A stretch of 64,000 nucleotides of DNA from Mycobacterium simulans (GCF_900232995.1 NZ_OCVX01000003.1:814776-878775), one strand, 5' to 3'; positions 9,072-18,783 are shown, counted from the stretch's first letter. Notes: generated from the letters alone by a model not told the origin. Numbers and translations: made by a program.

Positions 9072-12014
9072 ATGATGCGCCTGAGCCGCAACCTGCGCAG
9101 GTTCCGCTGGTTCGTCTTCGCCGGCTGGTTGCTCGCGCTGGTACCGGCGATCTACTTGGCACTAACGCAGTCGGGGAATCTCACCGGCGGCGGTTTCGAG
9201 GTAGCCGGGTCGCAGTCGATCTTTGTCCATGACGAGCTCATCGCTGCCTATCCCGACCTGGGAGCCTCCTCGTTGGCGCTGGTGGCCGCGCCCCGCGCCG
9301 ACGCCAGTTATCAAGACATCAATGACGCCGTCGCCCAGCTGCGACAAATCGCCGGCGAGTTTCCCGGCGTTTCGGAGGTACCCAACCCCACCCAACGGCC
9401 CCCACGACCCGACCGGCCTTATGTGGTGTCGCTACGCTTGGACGCGCGCAACGCCGGCACCAGCGACGTTGCCAAAAAGCTCCGCCAACGAGTCGGCGTC
9501 ACGGGCGATCAGTCCGGACAGACCGCGAATGGCCATGTGCGGCTCTATGTGATCGGGCAGGGCGCGCTGTCCGCCGCGGCGGCGGCAAACACCAAACACG
9601 ACATCGCCGCCGCCGAACGCTGGAACCTGCCGATCATCCTGATCGTCTTGCTCGCGGTGTTCGGTTCGCTGGCGGCCGCGGCGATCCCGCTTGCGCTCGG
9701 GGTTTGCACGGTCGTCGTCACGATGGGCCTGGTCTTCCTGTTGTCGATGCACACCACCATGTCGGTGTTCGTGACATCGACGGTGTCCATGTTCGGCATC
9801 GCGCTCGCCGTCGACTACTCGCTATTCATCTTGATGCGCTTTCGCGAGGAGCTGCGTTCCGGCCGTCAGCCTGCCGATGCCGTGGACGCCGCGATGGCAA
9901 CGTCGGGGCTCGCGGTCGTGTTGTCGGGCCTGACCGTCATCGCCTCCCTTACCGGCATCTATCTGATCAACACCCCGGCACTGAAGTCGATGGCCACGGG
10001 AGCGATTCTGGCGGTCGCTGTCGCGATGCTGACGTCGGCCACCTTGACGCCGGCGGCGCTGGCGACGTTCGGCAGGGCAGCGGCCAAAAGGTCAGCGCTG
10101 CTGCACTGGTCGCGCCGTCCTGAAACCACGGTGTCTCGGTTCTGGACGCGTTGGGTCGGATGGGTTATGCGCCGGCCATGGATGTCGGCGTTGGCGGCAT
10201 CGGCCGTCTTGATCGTCACGGCCCTACCGGCGACATCGATGGTGCTGGGCAATAGCTTGCTGCGCCAGTTCGACTCGTCACACGAGATCCGCGCCGGAGT
10301 GGCAGCGGCGTCCCAGGCGCTCGGCCCCGGCGCCCTGGGGCCGGTTCAGGTGCTGGTCCGATTTCCGCACAGTCCTGATATCCAAGCCTCCGCACCCGAA
10401 CATGCCCAAACGCTTGCCGCGATCCGCGAGCGTATGGCGCAGGCACCCAACGTCGCGTCGGTGGCACCGCCCGAATTTGCCGACAACAACCGCAGCGCCC
10501 TGCTCAGTGCGGTCCTGTCGGTCGATCCCGAGGACATGGGTGCCCGGCAGACGGTGGACTGGATGCGATCCCAGCTGCCCAAGGTCGCCGACGGCGGTTC
10601 CGCTCGCGTCGACGTCGGCGGTCCGACAGCGCTGATCAAGGACTTCGACGACCGAGTGTCGGCAACCGAACCGCTGGTGCTGATCTTCGTTGCACTGATC
10701 GCGTTTCTCATGCTGTTGATCTCGGTCCACTCGGTTTTGTTGGCGCTCAAGGGCGTCCTGATGACCCTGCTGTCGGTTGCGGCCGCCTACGGCAGCCTGG
10801 TGATGGTCTTTCAGTGGGGCTGGGCAGAACGACTCGGCTTCCCGCACCTGAGTTCGATCGACAGCACGGTGCCCCCATTGGTGCTGGCGATGACGTTCGG
10901 GCTGTCGATGGACTACGAGATCTTCCTGCTCACCCGGATCCGCGAACGCTTCCTACAAACCGGCCACACCCGGGATGCCGTTGCCTACGGCGTGAGCACC
11001 AGCGCGCGCACGATCACCAGCGCCGCGCTGATCATGATCGCGGTGTTCTGTGGGTTCGCGTTCGCCGGCATGCCGCTGGTCGCCGAGATCGGTGTGGCGT
11101 GTGCGGTCGCGATTGCCGTCGACGCCACCATTGTGCGGCTGATATTGGTGCCGGCGTTGATGGCGATGTTCGCCAAGTGGAATTGGTGGCTGCCAGGATG
11201 GTTGGCCCGGGTCTTGCCGTCCGTCGACTTCGACAGGCCGCTGCCCGAGGTCGACCTCGGCGACGTCGTGGTCATCCCCGAGGACATCACCGCGGCGATA
11301 GCGCCCAGCGCCGACCTGCGCATGGTGATCAAGTCGGCGGCGAAGCTCAAACACCTTGCGCCCGATGCCATTTGCGTGGCGGATCCGCTCGCCTTCACCG
11401 GTTGTGGACGTAACACGGACGAGCCGGAGCAGGTTCTACAAGAAGGTGCCGCACTCGCGTCAGCGGCCAGCAAGGTCGGCCTTGCCTACCGTAACGGCAT
11501 CGCCCGAGCGATGTCGTGGGCCGAGCGGCCGGTTCACCCGGTCACCGTCTGGCGGGGCCGGTTATCGGTCGCCCTCGATGCATTGCAGACCACTGCGACG
11601 GCTCGCGACACATTTGAGCGCCGCAGCCCGGTTGAGACCACCAAGGTGCAATTGCCCACCGGTGACAGACTCCGAATTCCGACCGGCGCGGAAACCCTAC
11701 GTCTCAAGGGCTACTTGATCATGTGCCGTAACAGCAGCCGCGACTTTGCCGAATTCGCTGACATGGTCGACACGATGGAACCCGAGACCGTCGCAGTGGT
11801 GCTGGCCGGAATGGACAGGTATTACTGTTGTCAACCACTCGGCCAGTCTTCAAGGCGGCAGTGGATGGCTACCCAATTGGTTCGACGACTGGCGGATCCA
11901 CATCCGTCTGACCTCGATAATGGGGAGATCGAACCGGATGCCAGGGCAAACTGGGAGGAGGTCAGGCAGCGCTGCCTGTCGGTGGCCGTGGCGATGTTGG
12001 AGGAGGCGAGGTGA
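9072..12014 (+). CDS. mmpL11: MmpL11, RND lipid transporter linked to haem uptake
   Basis: 980 aa. I start at MMRLSRNLRRFRW, which matches the M. tuberculosis N-terminus; an in-frame TTG at 9033 would add 13 residues. Inner-membrane RND protein with about 11-12 TM segments. Proton-relay pairs D248-Y249 (GIALAVDYSLFILMRF) and D614-Y615 (TFGLSMDYEIFLLTRI) are intact. A cytoplasmic C-terminal domain of about 270 residues follows the last TM, containing CVADPLAFTGCG and GYLIMCRNSS. In M. tuberculosis it exports monomeromycolyl diacylglycerol and mycolate wax ester, and takes part in haem import with Rv0203. The downstream gene overlaps its stop (GTGA). Confidence 0.96.
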   Translation: MMRLSRNLRRFRWFVFAGWLLALVPAIYLALTQSGNLTGGGFEVAGSQSIFVHDELIAAYPDLGASSLALVAAPRADASYQDINDAVAQLRQIAGEFPGVSEVPNPTQRPPRPDRPYVVSLRLDARNAGTSDVAKKLRQRVGVTGDQSGQTANGHVRLYVIGQGALSAAAAANTKHDIAAAERWNLPIILIVLLAVFGSLAAAAIPLALGVCTVVVTMGLVFLLSMHTTMSVFVTSTVSMFGIALAVDYSLFILMRFREELRSGRQPADAVDAAMATSGLAVVLSGLTVIASLTGIYLINTPALKSMATGAILAVAVAMLTSATLTPAALATFGRAAAKRSALLHWSRRPETTVSRFWTRWVGWVMRRPWMSALAASAVLIVTALPATSMVLGNSLLRQFDSSHEIRAGVAAASQALGPGALGPVQVLVRFPHSPDIQASAPEHAQTLAAIRERMAQAPNVASVAPPEFADNNRSALLSAVLSVDPEDMGARQTVDWMRSQLPKVADGGSARVDVGGPTALIKDFDDRVSATEPLVLIFVALIAFLMLLISVHSVLLALKGVLMTLLSVAAAYGSLVMVFQWGWAERLGFPHLSSIDSTVPPLVLAMTFGLSMDYEIFLLTRIRERFLQTGHTRDAVAYGVSTSARTITSAALIMIAVFCGFAFAGMPLVAEIGVACAVAIAVDATIVRLILVPALMAMFAKWNWWLPGWLARVLPSVDFDRPLPEVDLGDVVVIPEDITAAIAPSADLRMVIKSAAKLKHLAPDAICVADPLAFTGCGRNTDEPEQVLQEGAALASAASKVGLAYRNGIARAMSWAERPVHPVTVWRGRLSVALDALQTTATARDTFERRSPVETTKVQLPTGDRLRIPTGAETLRLKGYLIMCRNSSRDFAEFADMVDTMEPETVAVVLAGMDRYYCCQPLGQSSRRQWMATQLVRRLADPHPSDLDNGEIEPDARANWEEVRQRCLSVAVAMLEEAR

Positions 12015-12538
12015 CGTTGGCAGCCGACCAGCGAAAGCCTGCGCCCGCATCGCCGCCACAGGGGCCCTTGCAAAGACCCCAGGCGAACCCGAGTTCCCAC
12101 GACCCGGACCAACCGGTGGAGTTCTGGCCCACCGCCGCTATCCGATCCGCGCTGGAGGGCGGCGACATCGCCACCTGGAAACGCATTGCCGCCGCCCTGA
12201 AACGCGACCCCTACGGGCGCACGGCGCGCCAAGTCGAGGAAGTCCTAGACGGCGCACGATATGGCATCTCCAAAGCGCTGTGGGAGGTGCTGGACCGCGC
12301 CCGCGCTCACCTAGAGGCCAACGAGCGTGCCGAGGTGGCCCGTCACGTGAGGCTTCTCCTGGATCGTTCGGGTCTCGAACAGCAGGAATTCGCCTCGCGC
12401 ATCGGCGTGACCACGCCGGACCTGGCCGCCTACCTCGATGGCAGCGTCAGCCCATCGGCTTCGCTGATGATCCGGATGCGCCGGCTCTCCGACCGGTTCG
12501 TACGGGTAAAGAACTCGGGCACCGCCGACTCCAATTAA
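12011..12538 (+). CDS. HTH-type DNA-binding-like protein (Rv0201c-like)
   Basis: 175 aa, GTG start overlapping the mmpL11 stop (GTGA), so translation is coupled to mmpL11. The N-terminal 45 residues are Pro-rich and disordered. The middle holds FWPTAAIRSALEGGDIATW and RQVEEVLDGARYGISKALWE. The last 60 residues (LLLDRSGLEQQEFASRIGVT, then a short turn) look like an XRE/Cro-type helix-turn-helix. M. tuberculosis has a similar gene (Rv0201c) in the same place. Role unknown; regulation of the mmpL11 region would be a guess. Confidence 0.75.
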   Translation: MTLAADQRKPAPASPPQGPLQRPQANPSSHDPDQPVEFWPTAAIRSALEGGDIATWKRIAAALKRDPYGRTARQVEEVLDGARYGISKALWEVLDRARAHLEANERAEVARHVRLLLDRSGLEQQEFASRIGVTTPDLAAYLDGSVSPSASLMIRMRRLSDRFVRVKNSGTADSN

Positions 12539-12545
12539 GCGTGAG

Positions 12546-13235
12546 TTAGCGCGAGCTGATCGGCGTTACGTCGAGCACCAGCCAGTCATTGCCCCGCTTG
12601 GTCAGCGTCACCCGCACTGCGGGTGCCGCCTGGCTGGTCGGCTGGCCGGGCGTGTCCTGGGTAACTCGCAGAATCACCGCGACACTGGCGGCCGCCGGCC
12701 CCAGGGCCTCGACGCCAGCTGACAGTGTGGCGGCCTGTGCGGTCACCTTCCGCTGTGCCAGGTCGGCGCTGGACTTGGCGTACTGCTCCTTGAACGCGCC
12801 CGCCCGTTCCGGCACCATCATCGCCGCGGCCTTGTCGACGAAGGCTGTCGGGGCGGTCGGAGAGAACGACGCCACCGCTTCCGCCATCCCGGTTGCAATC
12901 TGTACCACCGTTCGGGAATCCCGTTTGAAGTCTTCATCCGGTGTCGTCCACTGCAAGTACCCGGTCATCACGGCCGCCGAGACTGCGGCCGCGCACAGCA
13001 CGGCAACGGCCAATCGCAGTCCGGGCGCGTCGTCGTCGGTGCCAACGGTCACCGCATCGCGGCGAAACAGCAGGAAATTGACCGCCACCGCTTCTACGAT
13101 CAGCAGCACCAGCACCGAACACGTGGAAACCCACCACAGCGGCCAGCCGAGCACGACTCCGATCGCCAGCAGCGCCGCGATCGCGGCCAGTGGTGCGAGG
13201 ATGTCGAAGGCCACAAGCCGCCATGCGTTTCTCAT
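12546..13235 (-). CDS. omamB: OmamB, orphan Mce-associated membrane protein
   Basis: 229 aa, the length I recall for Rv0200. Two N-terminal TM segments (AFDILAPLAAIAALLAIGVV, and one ending in VEAVAVNFLLFRR), a third TM near residue 90 (LAVAVLCAAAVSAAVMTGYL), then a Mam/VirB8-like periplasmic domain. The frame is open far upstream, but the ATG at 13235 overlaps the omamA stop (ATGA), which sets the start. Rv0200 (OmamB) is reported to act with OmamA in stabilising Mce transporters. The mce1 operon is about 30 kb away in this window. Confidence 0.87.
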   Translation of the reverse strand: MRNAWRLVAFDILAPLAAIAALLAIGVVLGWPLWWVSTCSVLVLLIVEAVAVNFLLFRRDAVTVGTDDDAPGLRLAVAVLCAAAVSAAVMTGYLQWTTPDEDFKRDSRTVVQIATGMAEAVASFSPTAPTAFVDKAAAMMVPERAGAFKEQYAKSSADLAQRKVTAQAATLSAGVEALGPAAASVAVILRVTQDTPGQPTSQAAPAVRVTLTKRGNDWLVLDVTPISSR

Positions 13236-13873
13236 CGGATTGACTCCAGCTTGGAGATCATCAGCTTGCCGTCCACGCTGGAGACATCGAGTCGCAGGCT
13301 CCAGTGCACCGTCTGTGGCTTGGCGCCGGCATTTTCGGCAATCGACGTCGCCACGACCATCACCGAGTCCGTCCGGGTGGCGAACGGCGGCAGCTTCGTA
13401 ATCACCACGGGCCGAGCGGCGCCCGGCTGGGTGTCCAGGTCGTGGTGCACCGTTTCGACCGCCACCGCCTCGATCCGGCCCGTGCTGCGTGTCTGCAGCT
13501 TCTCCACCACCTGGCGGTAGGGCTGTACAGCGGCGTCGAAGTCGGTGTTGAGTTGTCCGACCGTTTCGTCGTGCAGTCGCTGCAGGCTGGCGTCGACGTT
13601 GCCGGCGTTCATGTTGATCAGCACATCGGTCCATTCGGCGGCGGTCCGGATGACCCGGGTCAGATAAGCGCGCTCGCCTGCGTCGTCACGATGCCCCTGC
13701 CAGATCAGTACCCCAAGCACGACCGCGACCACCGACACCACACCGAGAACGGTCGAGGCGATGCCGTAACTGGAGAACATCGCCCCGTCCGACGATTCGG
13801 GCACCGACGTATCCGGCTCCGCCTTATCGGACTCCTCGGCCGGCCCTAACGAGGGCTCTGGATCGTCTGACAT
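13232..13873 (-). CDS. omamA: OmamA, orphan Mce-associated membrane protein
   Basis: 213 aa. Acidic cytoplasmic N-terminus (MSDDPEPSLGPAEESDKAEP), one TM segment at about residues 37-58 (ASTVLGVVSVVAVVLGVLIW), then a periplasmic Mam domain ending in VDGKLMISKLESIR. This is the layout of Mce-associated membrane proteins. The M. tuberculosis orthologue Rv0199 (OmamA) stabilises the Mce1 complex and is needed for fatty-acid and cholesterol import. I place the start at MSDDPEPS; the extension to 13999 would run into the divergent zmp1 gene. Coupled to omamB by an ATGA overlap. Confidence 0.9.
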   Translation of the reverse strand: MSDDPEPSLGPAEESDKAEPDTSVPESSDGAMFSSYGIASTVLGVVSVVAVVLGVLIWQGHRDDAGERAYLTRVIRTAAEWTDVLINMNAGNVDASLQRLHDETVGQLNTDFDAAVQPYRQVVEKLQTRSTGRIEAVAVETVHHDLDTQPGAARPVVITKLPPFATRTDSVMVVATSIAENAGAKPQTVHWSLRLDVSSVDGKLMISKLESIR

Positions 13874-13915
13874 GGCCCGATCGTCGCACCCGAAACGAGA
13901 TGGAAGGATGGCGGG

Positions 13916-15913
13916 GTGACGTATGCGGCCATTCACTCGGGCATCGACCTGAGCCATGTCGACGCCGGCGCCCGGCCTCAAGACGACCTCTACGGTCATG
14001 TCAACGGTCGCTGGCTCAGCGAATACGAGATACCTGCAGATCGCGCCATCGACGGCGCCTTCCGTGCCCTGTTCGACCGTGCCGAAGAGCAGGTGCGAGA
14101 GCTCATCGCTGAAGCTAGCCGGGCCAGCGATGCCTCAGACTCCGCGCTAGGCACCGACGAACAGCGCATCGGCGACCTCTACGCCAGCTTCCTCGACGAG
14201 GAAGCCGTCGAGCGCGCGGGCGTGCAACCGCTGCTCGACGAACTGGCCACGATCGACGCCGCCGCCGACCACGATGCACTGGCGGTTGCCATCGGCGCCC
14301 TGCAACGAACCGGAATGGGCGGCGGCATCGCACTATACGTCGATACCGACGCCAAGGACTCGACGCGCTACCTGGTGCACTTCTCTCAGTCCGGCATCGG
14401 GTTGCCGGACGAGTCCTACTTCCGCGACGAGCAGCACGCCGACATACTGGCCGACTACCCTCGGCACATCGCCCGGATGTTCAGCCTCGTATACGGGGGC
14501 GAAAGCGAAGACCACGCCGGAACAGCTGCCCGCATCGTTGCGCTAGAGTCTAAACTCGCTGCGGCGCACTGGGATGTGGTCAAGCGCCGCGACGCCGAGC
14601 TCACCTACAACCTGCGCACCTTCGCGGATTTGCAAACCGAAGGGGCGGGCTTCGACTGGGCCGGTTGGGTGACGGCACTGGGCAGCGCTCCGGAAGATGT
14701 CTCCGAACTGATTGTGCGCCAACCTGATTACCTCACCGCTTTCGCCCAGTTGTGGACCGGCGAAGATCTCGAAGACTGGAAGCGCTGGGCCCGTTGGCGG
14801 TTGATCCGCGTCCGCGCCCCCTGGCTGACCCGCGAGCTCGTCGCAGCGGATTTCGACTTCTACGGCCGCAGGTTGACCGGCGCCGAGCAGATCCGTGACC
14901 GCTGGAAGCGGGCGGTGGCGCTGGTGGAGGGCCTGATGGGCGACGCCGTCGGAAAGCTTTATGTGCAACGGCATTTCCCGCCGGGAGCCAAGGCTCGCAT
15001 CGACGCCCTGGTACACAACCTGCAAGAGGCGTACCGGATCAGCATCAGCGAACTTGACTGGATGACACCACAGACCCGGGAACGCGCGCTGGCCAAGCTG
15101 GCCAAGTTCACCGCGAAGGTTGGCTATCCAGCCAAGTGGCGGGACTACTCGAAGTTGGTGATCGACCGCGACGACCTCTACGGCAACTACCAGCGCGGCC
15201 ACGCGGTAAACCACGACCGCGAGCTCGCCAAGCTCGGTGGCCCGGTGGACCGGGACGAGTGGTTCATGACCCCGCAGACCGTGAACGCCTACTACAACCC
15301 CGGTATGAACGAAATCGTCTTTCCCGCAGCGATTTTGCAGCCTCCATTCTTCGACGCCGAGGCCGACGACGCCGCCAACTACGGCGGCATCGGTGCGGTG
15401 ATCGGACACGAAATCGGGCACGGCTTCGACGACCAGGGCGCCAAGTACGACGGCGACGGCAACCTGGTCGACTGGTGGACCGACGACGACCGCACCGAGT
15501 TCGGCGCCCGCACCAAGGCGCTGATCGAGCAGTACGAGGCGTACACGCCCCGGGCTCTCGACAAGAGCCACCACGTGAATGGCGCGTTCACCGTCGGCGA
15601 AAACATCGGCGACCTGGGTGGGTTATCCATAGCGTTGCTGGCCTACCAGCTGTCGCTGAACGGTGAGCCGGCTCCGGTGATCGACGGCCTCACCGGCGTG
15701 CAGCGCGTCTTCTTCGGCTGGGCACAGGTGTGGCGGTCCAAATCGCGTGATGCTGAGGCGATCCGGCGGCTCGCAGTGGATCCGCACTCCCCGCCGGAGT
15801 TCCGCTGCAACGGCGTCATCCGTAACGTCGACGCGTTTTACGAGGCCTTCGACGTCGCCGAGAATGACGCGCTGTTCCTGGAGCCCCAACGCCGCGTCCG
15901 CATCTGGAACTAA
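13916..15913 (+). CDS. zmp1: Zmp1, M13-family zinc metalloprotease
   Basis: 665 aa, GTG start with GGAAGGA upstream; 42 bp from the divergent omamA start. Neprilysin-like (peptidase family M13) endopeptidase. Zinc ligands are seen in H498-E-I-G-H502 and E562 (ENIGDLGGLS), with E499 the catalytic base. The substrate-binding NAYYNPGMNEIVFPAAIL is intact, and the C-terminus ends in RVRIWN as in M. tuberculosis Zmp1 (663 aa). There is no signal peptide, as in that protein, although Zmp1 is found outside the cell. In M. tuberculosis it is implicated in blocking inflammasome activation and phagosome maturation. Confidence 0.97.
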   Translation: MTYAAIHSGIDLSHVDAGARPQDDLYGHVNGRWLSEYEIPADRAIDGAFRALFDRAEEQVRELIAEASRASDASDSALGTDEQRIGDLYASFLDEEAVERAGVQPLLDELATIDAAADHDALAVAIGALQRTGMGGGIALYVDTDAKDSTRYLVHFSQSGIGLPDESYFRDEQHADILADYPRHIARMFSLVYGGESEDHAGTAARIVALESKLAAAHWDVVKRRDAELTYNLRTFADLQTEGAGFDWAGWVTALGSAPEDVSELIVRQPDYLTAFAQLWTGEDLEDWKRWARWRLIRVRAPWLTRELVAADFDFYGRRLTGAEQIRDRWKRAVALVEGLMGDAVGKLYVQRHFPPGAKARIDALVHNLQEAYRISISELDWMTPQTRERALAKLAKFTAKVGYPAKWRDYSKLVIDRDDLYGNYQRGHAVNHDRELAKLGGPVDRDEWFMTPQTVNAYYNPGMNEIVFPAAILQPPFFDAEADDAANYGGIGAVIGHEIGHGFDDQGAKYDGDGNLVDWWTDDDRTEFGARTKALIEQYEAYTPRALDKSHHVNGAFTVGENIGDLGGLSIALLAYQLSLNGEPAPVIDGLTGVQRVFFGWAQVWRSKSRDAEAIRRLAVDPHSPPEFRCNGVIRNVDAFYEAFDVAENDALFLEPQRRVRIWN

Positions 15914-15919
15914 TCTCCG

Positions 15920-15977
15920 CGAGCAGACACAGAATCGCGTAAATCCACCCCTACGCGTGCGATTCTGCGTCTGCTCG
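15920..15977. terminator. Hairpin between convergent zmp1 and the oxidoreductase gene
   Basis: Left arm cgagcagacacagaatcgc (15920-15938), 20-nt loop, right arm gcgattctgcgtctgctcg (15959-15977), one mismatch in 19 bp. There is no U-run. The right arm is inside the last codons of the oxidoreductase gene and encodes part of its C-terminus. Probably a bidirectional terminator of the mycobacterial type. Confidence 0.75.
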
Positions 15978-18200
15978 GCACAGTTCGATGCGCGCTGGCA
16001 CGTGTTTGTGCCAGGGCGTGCCGGCGTACCGGTCGCGCCATTCGGTAGAAGTGAGCGCATTCGGCGCGACGCCCGGAACGACGGTGCGTCCATCAGCGTC
16101 GACGTAGTCGAGCCCAAAGCCATTGGGCAGGGCGGCATGTCCGGGCAGCATCGCCTCGTTGATCTCGACGGTTGCCTCCGCAGTGCCGGCCGCGGTGGTG
16201 ACGCGGGCCCGGCCTCCGTCGACAAGCCCAAGGGCTTGGGCGTCTTCGACGCTGACGCGTAGCGCCCCGTCCGCGTCACGTTTACGCCAGGACGGGTCGC
16301 GGAAGATGTCGTTGGCGGTGTAGGCGCGGCGTTCGCCCACAGATAGCACGATCGGCAATTCGGCAGTGGTCAGCCGAGCCGGCGTCCGGGTCAACGACCT
16401 TATCTCGTCCAGCATTTCAGGGATTTCGAGCGCAATCTTGTGATCGTCGTGGCTGATCAACGCGAAATCGTCCTCGTAGTTGTGCGCGGTAAAGGTGACC
16501 CCCGACGGGCTGTCGAGGATCGCGTCGAACAGCGCGTTGCCGTCCGCGTGGCCGGCACGTCGAACGGCCTCGGGATACGTCATCGCCACCTTCTGGGCGA
16601 GACCCCACAACGCCGCCGCCCCGGCTAGCCCGTCCGGCAGCGTCGGCCCCAGCGTTTCGTAAAGCACATACGGAAGTAGTTTCGCCACAGTGGGATTGGT
16701 CGCCATCGCGGTAAGGAACGCCTCGGTGTAGGCCTGGCGTCCTCGCTGAGCCGCTTCGCGCAGCGGCCGCAGATCCGCTTCGTCCACCACGCCAAGCGCC
16801 CGAACCAACCGGGCCCAGATCTCCGGCTCGGGCAGCGTTCCGGGTAGCGGCTCGAGCAGCGGCCTTCGCAACTGGAAGCCGTTGTGCGGGAACTCGAAAT
16901 TGAAGAACGTGGCTTCCGGCTTCTCGAACTGGGAGGCCGCGGGCAGCACGTAGTGCGCGAGTCGAGCGGTCTCGGTCATAGCGACATCGACTACAATCAT
17001 CAGTTCCAGCGCCTGGAAAGCCTTGCGGCACGCGGTCGAATCGGCCAGCGAGTGGGCCGGATTGCCGCTTTCAACGATCATAGCGCGGAACCGGTCCGGG
17101 TGGTCGGTCAGGATTTCTTCGGGAACGGCATTGGCAGGGATCAGCCCGGCGATGATGGGCGCTCCGGTCACGGGGGTGCGGCCAGAGACCTTGCTGAACA
17201 GCGGAGCGAAGGACGAATGCAGGTGCTGGCCGCCCTTTTTCGCAAAATTTCCGGTGAAAATCCACAGCAGCTTGTTGAGATAGGAGCACAGTGTGCTGTT
17301 GGGACCCTGCTGAATGCCGAGGTCTTCGAACACCGCAACGCTGGCCGCGCTGCCGATGCGGCGTGCGGCGGCACGCAACAGCTCTTCATCAACCCCGCAG
17401 TGCTCGGCGAAGTCAGGTATCGGGACTTCACGTAAGACAGCGCGCACGGTGTCGGCGCCGTGCACATGGTCGGCAAGAAATGCTTCGTCGCACAGGTTTT
17501 CCTGAACCAGCACAGCGGCAAGCGCCGTCAGACACCAGGCGTCGGTGCCGGGTCGCACCCGAAGGTGGAAGCCGGCCATCTTCGCGGTGTCGGTAACGAC
17601 GGGATCGATCACGATCATCGACCGGGCCGGGTCTTTGGCAATCTCGTTGAGTACCACCCTCGCTCGTGGGAAGCTCTGCGACATCCACGGGTTCTTTCCG
17701 ACGAACCCCGACACTTCCGCGTGCTCGAATTCGCCCCGGGTGTGACCACCATATAGTTGACCGTCGACCCAAGCCTCGCCAGTTTTCTCTTGCGCCAACG
17801 CGTTTGAGCGGTAGCGCGAACCTAGGGCCTTCAGGAATGCGCCACTATAGGCCCCGCCAAGATGATTGCCCTGACCTCCGCCGCCGTAGTAGAAGATCTT
17901 GTCACCGCCGTATGTATCGCGGATTCGCTTGAATCCTTCGGCAATCTCGACAATCGCAGTGTCCCAGTCGATCTCCTCGTAGGTTCCATCGGGACGGCGG
18001 CGCATCGGCGACGTCAGGCGAGCACGGTTGTTCTGGTAGTGGTCCAGACGCAGCGCCTTGTTGCAGGTGTAACCCCGCGACCCCGGATGCTCCTTGTCAC
18101 CCCTGATTCGAGCGAGTTTGCGATCTTCGACTTGCACGACGATGCCGCAATTGCATTCGCACAGAATGCAGGCAGTGTGCTGCCAATCAGTGGTGGTCAT
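15951..18200 (-). CDS. Molybdopterin oxidoreductase (Rv0197-like)
   Basis: 749 aa. The ATG at 18200 has GAAGGA at good spacing and opens with MTTTDWQHTACILCECNCG. The N-terminal Fe4S4 motif is C-x2-C-x3-C followed by GYTCNKALRL, as in formate dehydrogenase/nitrate reductase-type enzymes. The central catalytic domain has FYYGGGGQGNHLGG and FEDLGIQQGPNS, and the C-terminal MoCo-binding domain has ALPNGFGLDYVDADGR. There is no Tat signal, so it is probably cytoplasmic. Substrate unknown. Its start overlaps the TetR gene by 14 nt, so the two form an operon. The last residues (RADAESHA) are encoded by one arm of the terminator hairpin and may be recent. Confidence 0.9.
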   Translation of the reverse strand: MTTTDWQHTACILCECNCGIVVQVEDRKLARIRGDKEHPGSRGYTCNKALRLDHYQNNRARLTSPMRRRPDGTYEEIDWDTAIVEIAEGFKRIRDTYGGDKIFYYGGGGQGNHLGGAYSGAFLKALGSRYRSNALAQEKTGEAWVDGQLYGGHTRGEFEHAEVSGFVGKNPWMSQSFPRARVVLNEIAKDPARSMIVIDPVVTDTAKMAGFHLRVRPGTDAWCLTALAAVLVQENLCDEAFLADHVHGADTVRAVLREVPIPDFAEHCGVDEELLRAAARRIGSAASVAVFEDLGIQQGPNSTLCSYLNKLLWIFTGNFAKKGGQHLHSSFAPLFSKVSGRTPVTGAPIIAGLIPANAVPEEILTDHPDRFRAMIVESGNPAHSLADSTACRKAFQALELMIVVDVAMTETARLAHYVLPAASQFEKPEATFFNFEFPHNGFQLRRPLLEPLPGTLPEPEIWARLVRALGVVDEADLRPLREAAQRGRQAYTEAFLTAMATNPTVAKLLPYVLYETLGPTLPDGLAGAAALWGLAQKVAMTYPEAVRRAGHADGNALFDAILDSPSGVTFTAHNYEDDFALISHDDHKIALEIPEMLDEIRSLTRTPARLTTAELPIVLSVGERRAYTANDIFRDPSWRKRDADGALRVSVEDAQALGLVDGGRARVTTAAGTAEATVEINEAMLPGHAALPNGFGLDYVDADGRTVVPGVAPNALTSTEWRDRYAGTPWHKHVPARIELCRADAESHA

Positions 18201-18783
18201 CGCGGGTTCCTTCCGGCAGCTCGGCCAGCAGCAGGTTGTGCAGCTGGCGATGAACGAGATCAAGTGGCTTCAGGTCGCGCTGCACACGGGCCAGCAACAG
18301 CGCGCCCTCAAGCGCCGAGGTAACCAAGGCCGCTAATTCTTTCGCCCGCTCCGACGGTATGCCGTCGGCAATGAAGCGCTGCGCGATCAGGTCGCACCAA
18401 CGGTCGAACACGGCGGCCGCGCGCTCGATCACCGGCGTCATCCGCTCCCGATCGGCCGCCTCCCCCGCTTCGACCGAGACCGCGGCGATGGGGCAGCCCG
18501 CGCGGAAGTCACTGCCAAGCAGTTGCTGGCGATATTTGTCGACCAACGTGTCCAACAACTCGACGCCCGGCTGGGTGTCGTTGATGATCGCGGCGACATG
18601 CTCGCCGGCGTAGTCGACCGCCTCGCAGAGCAGCTGGGTACGCCCACCCGGGAAATAGTGGTAGGCCGAACCACGCGGCGCCCCGCTGTGCTGCAGAACG
18701 TCCGAGATAGCGGTGGCGTGAGCACCCCGTTCCCTGATCAACAGGGCAGCAGAGACCACCATCCGCTCACGTGGGCTCCGCAT
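18187..18783 (-). CDS. TetR-family regulator (Rv0196-like)
   Basis: 198 aa. N-terminal HTH of TetR type: SPRERMVVSAALLIRERGAH, AISDVLQHSGAPRGSAYHYF. The C-terminal ligand domain resembles the LmrA/YxaF group, with CPIAAVSVEAGEAADRER. Starts at 18783 or 18801 are possible; neither has a clear ribosome site, so it may be leaderless. A palindrome at 18783-18802 overlaps the start and is a likely operator for autoregulation and for the coupled oxidoreductase gene. The ligand is unknown. Confidence 0.88.
   Translation of the reverse strand: MRSPRERMVVSAALLIRERGAHATAISDVLQHSGAPRGSAYHYFPGGRTQLLCEAVDYAGEHVAAIINDTQPGVELLDTLVDKYRQQLLGSDFRAGCPIAAVSVEAGEAADRERMTPVIERAAAVFDRWCDLIAQRFIADGIPSERAKELAALVTSALEGALLLARVQRDLKPLDLVHRQLHNLLLAELPEGTRDDHH

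Noticed and set aside
13236..13634. A longer N-terminus for omamB
   Set aside because: The extension is antisense-like, rich in Arg and Gln, and lies inside omamA. The ATGA overlap gives a better start.
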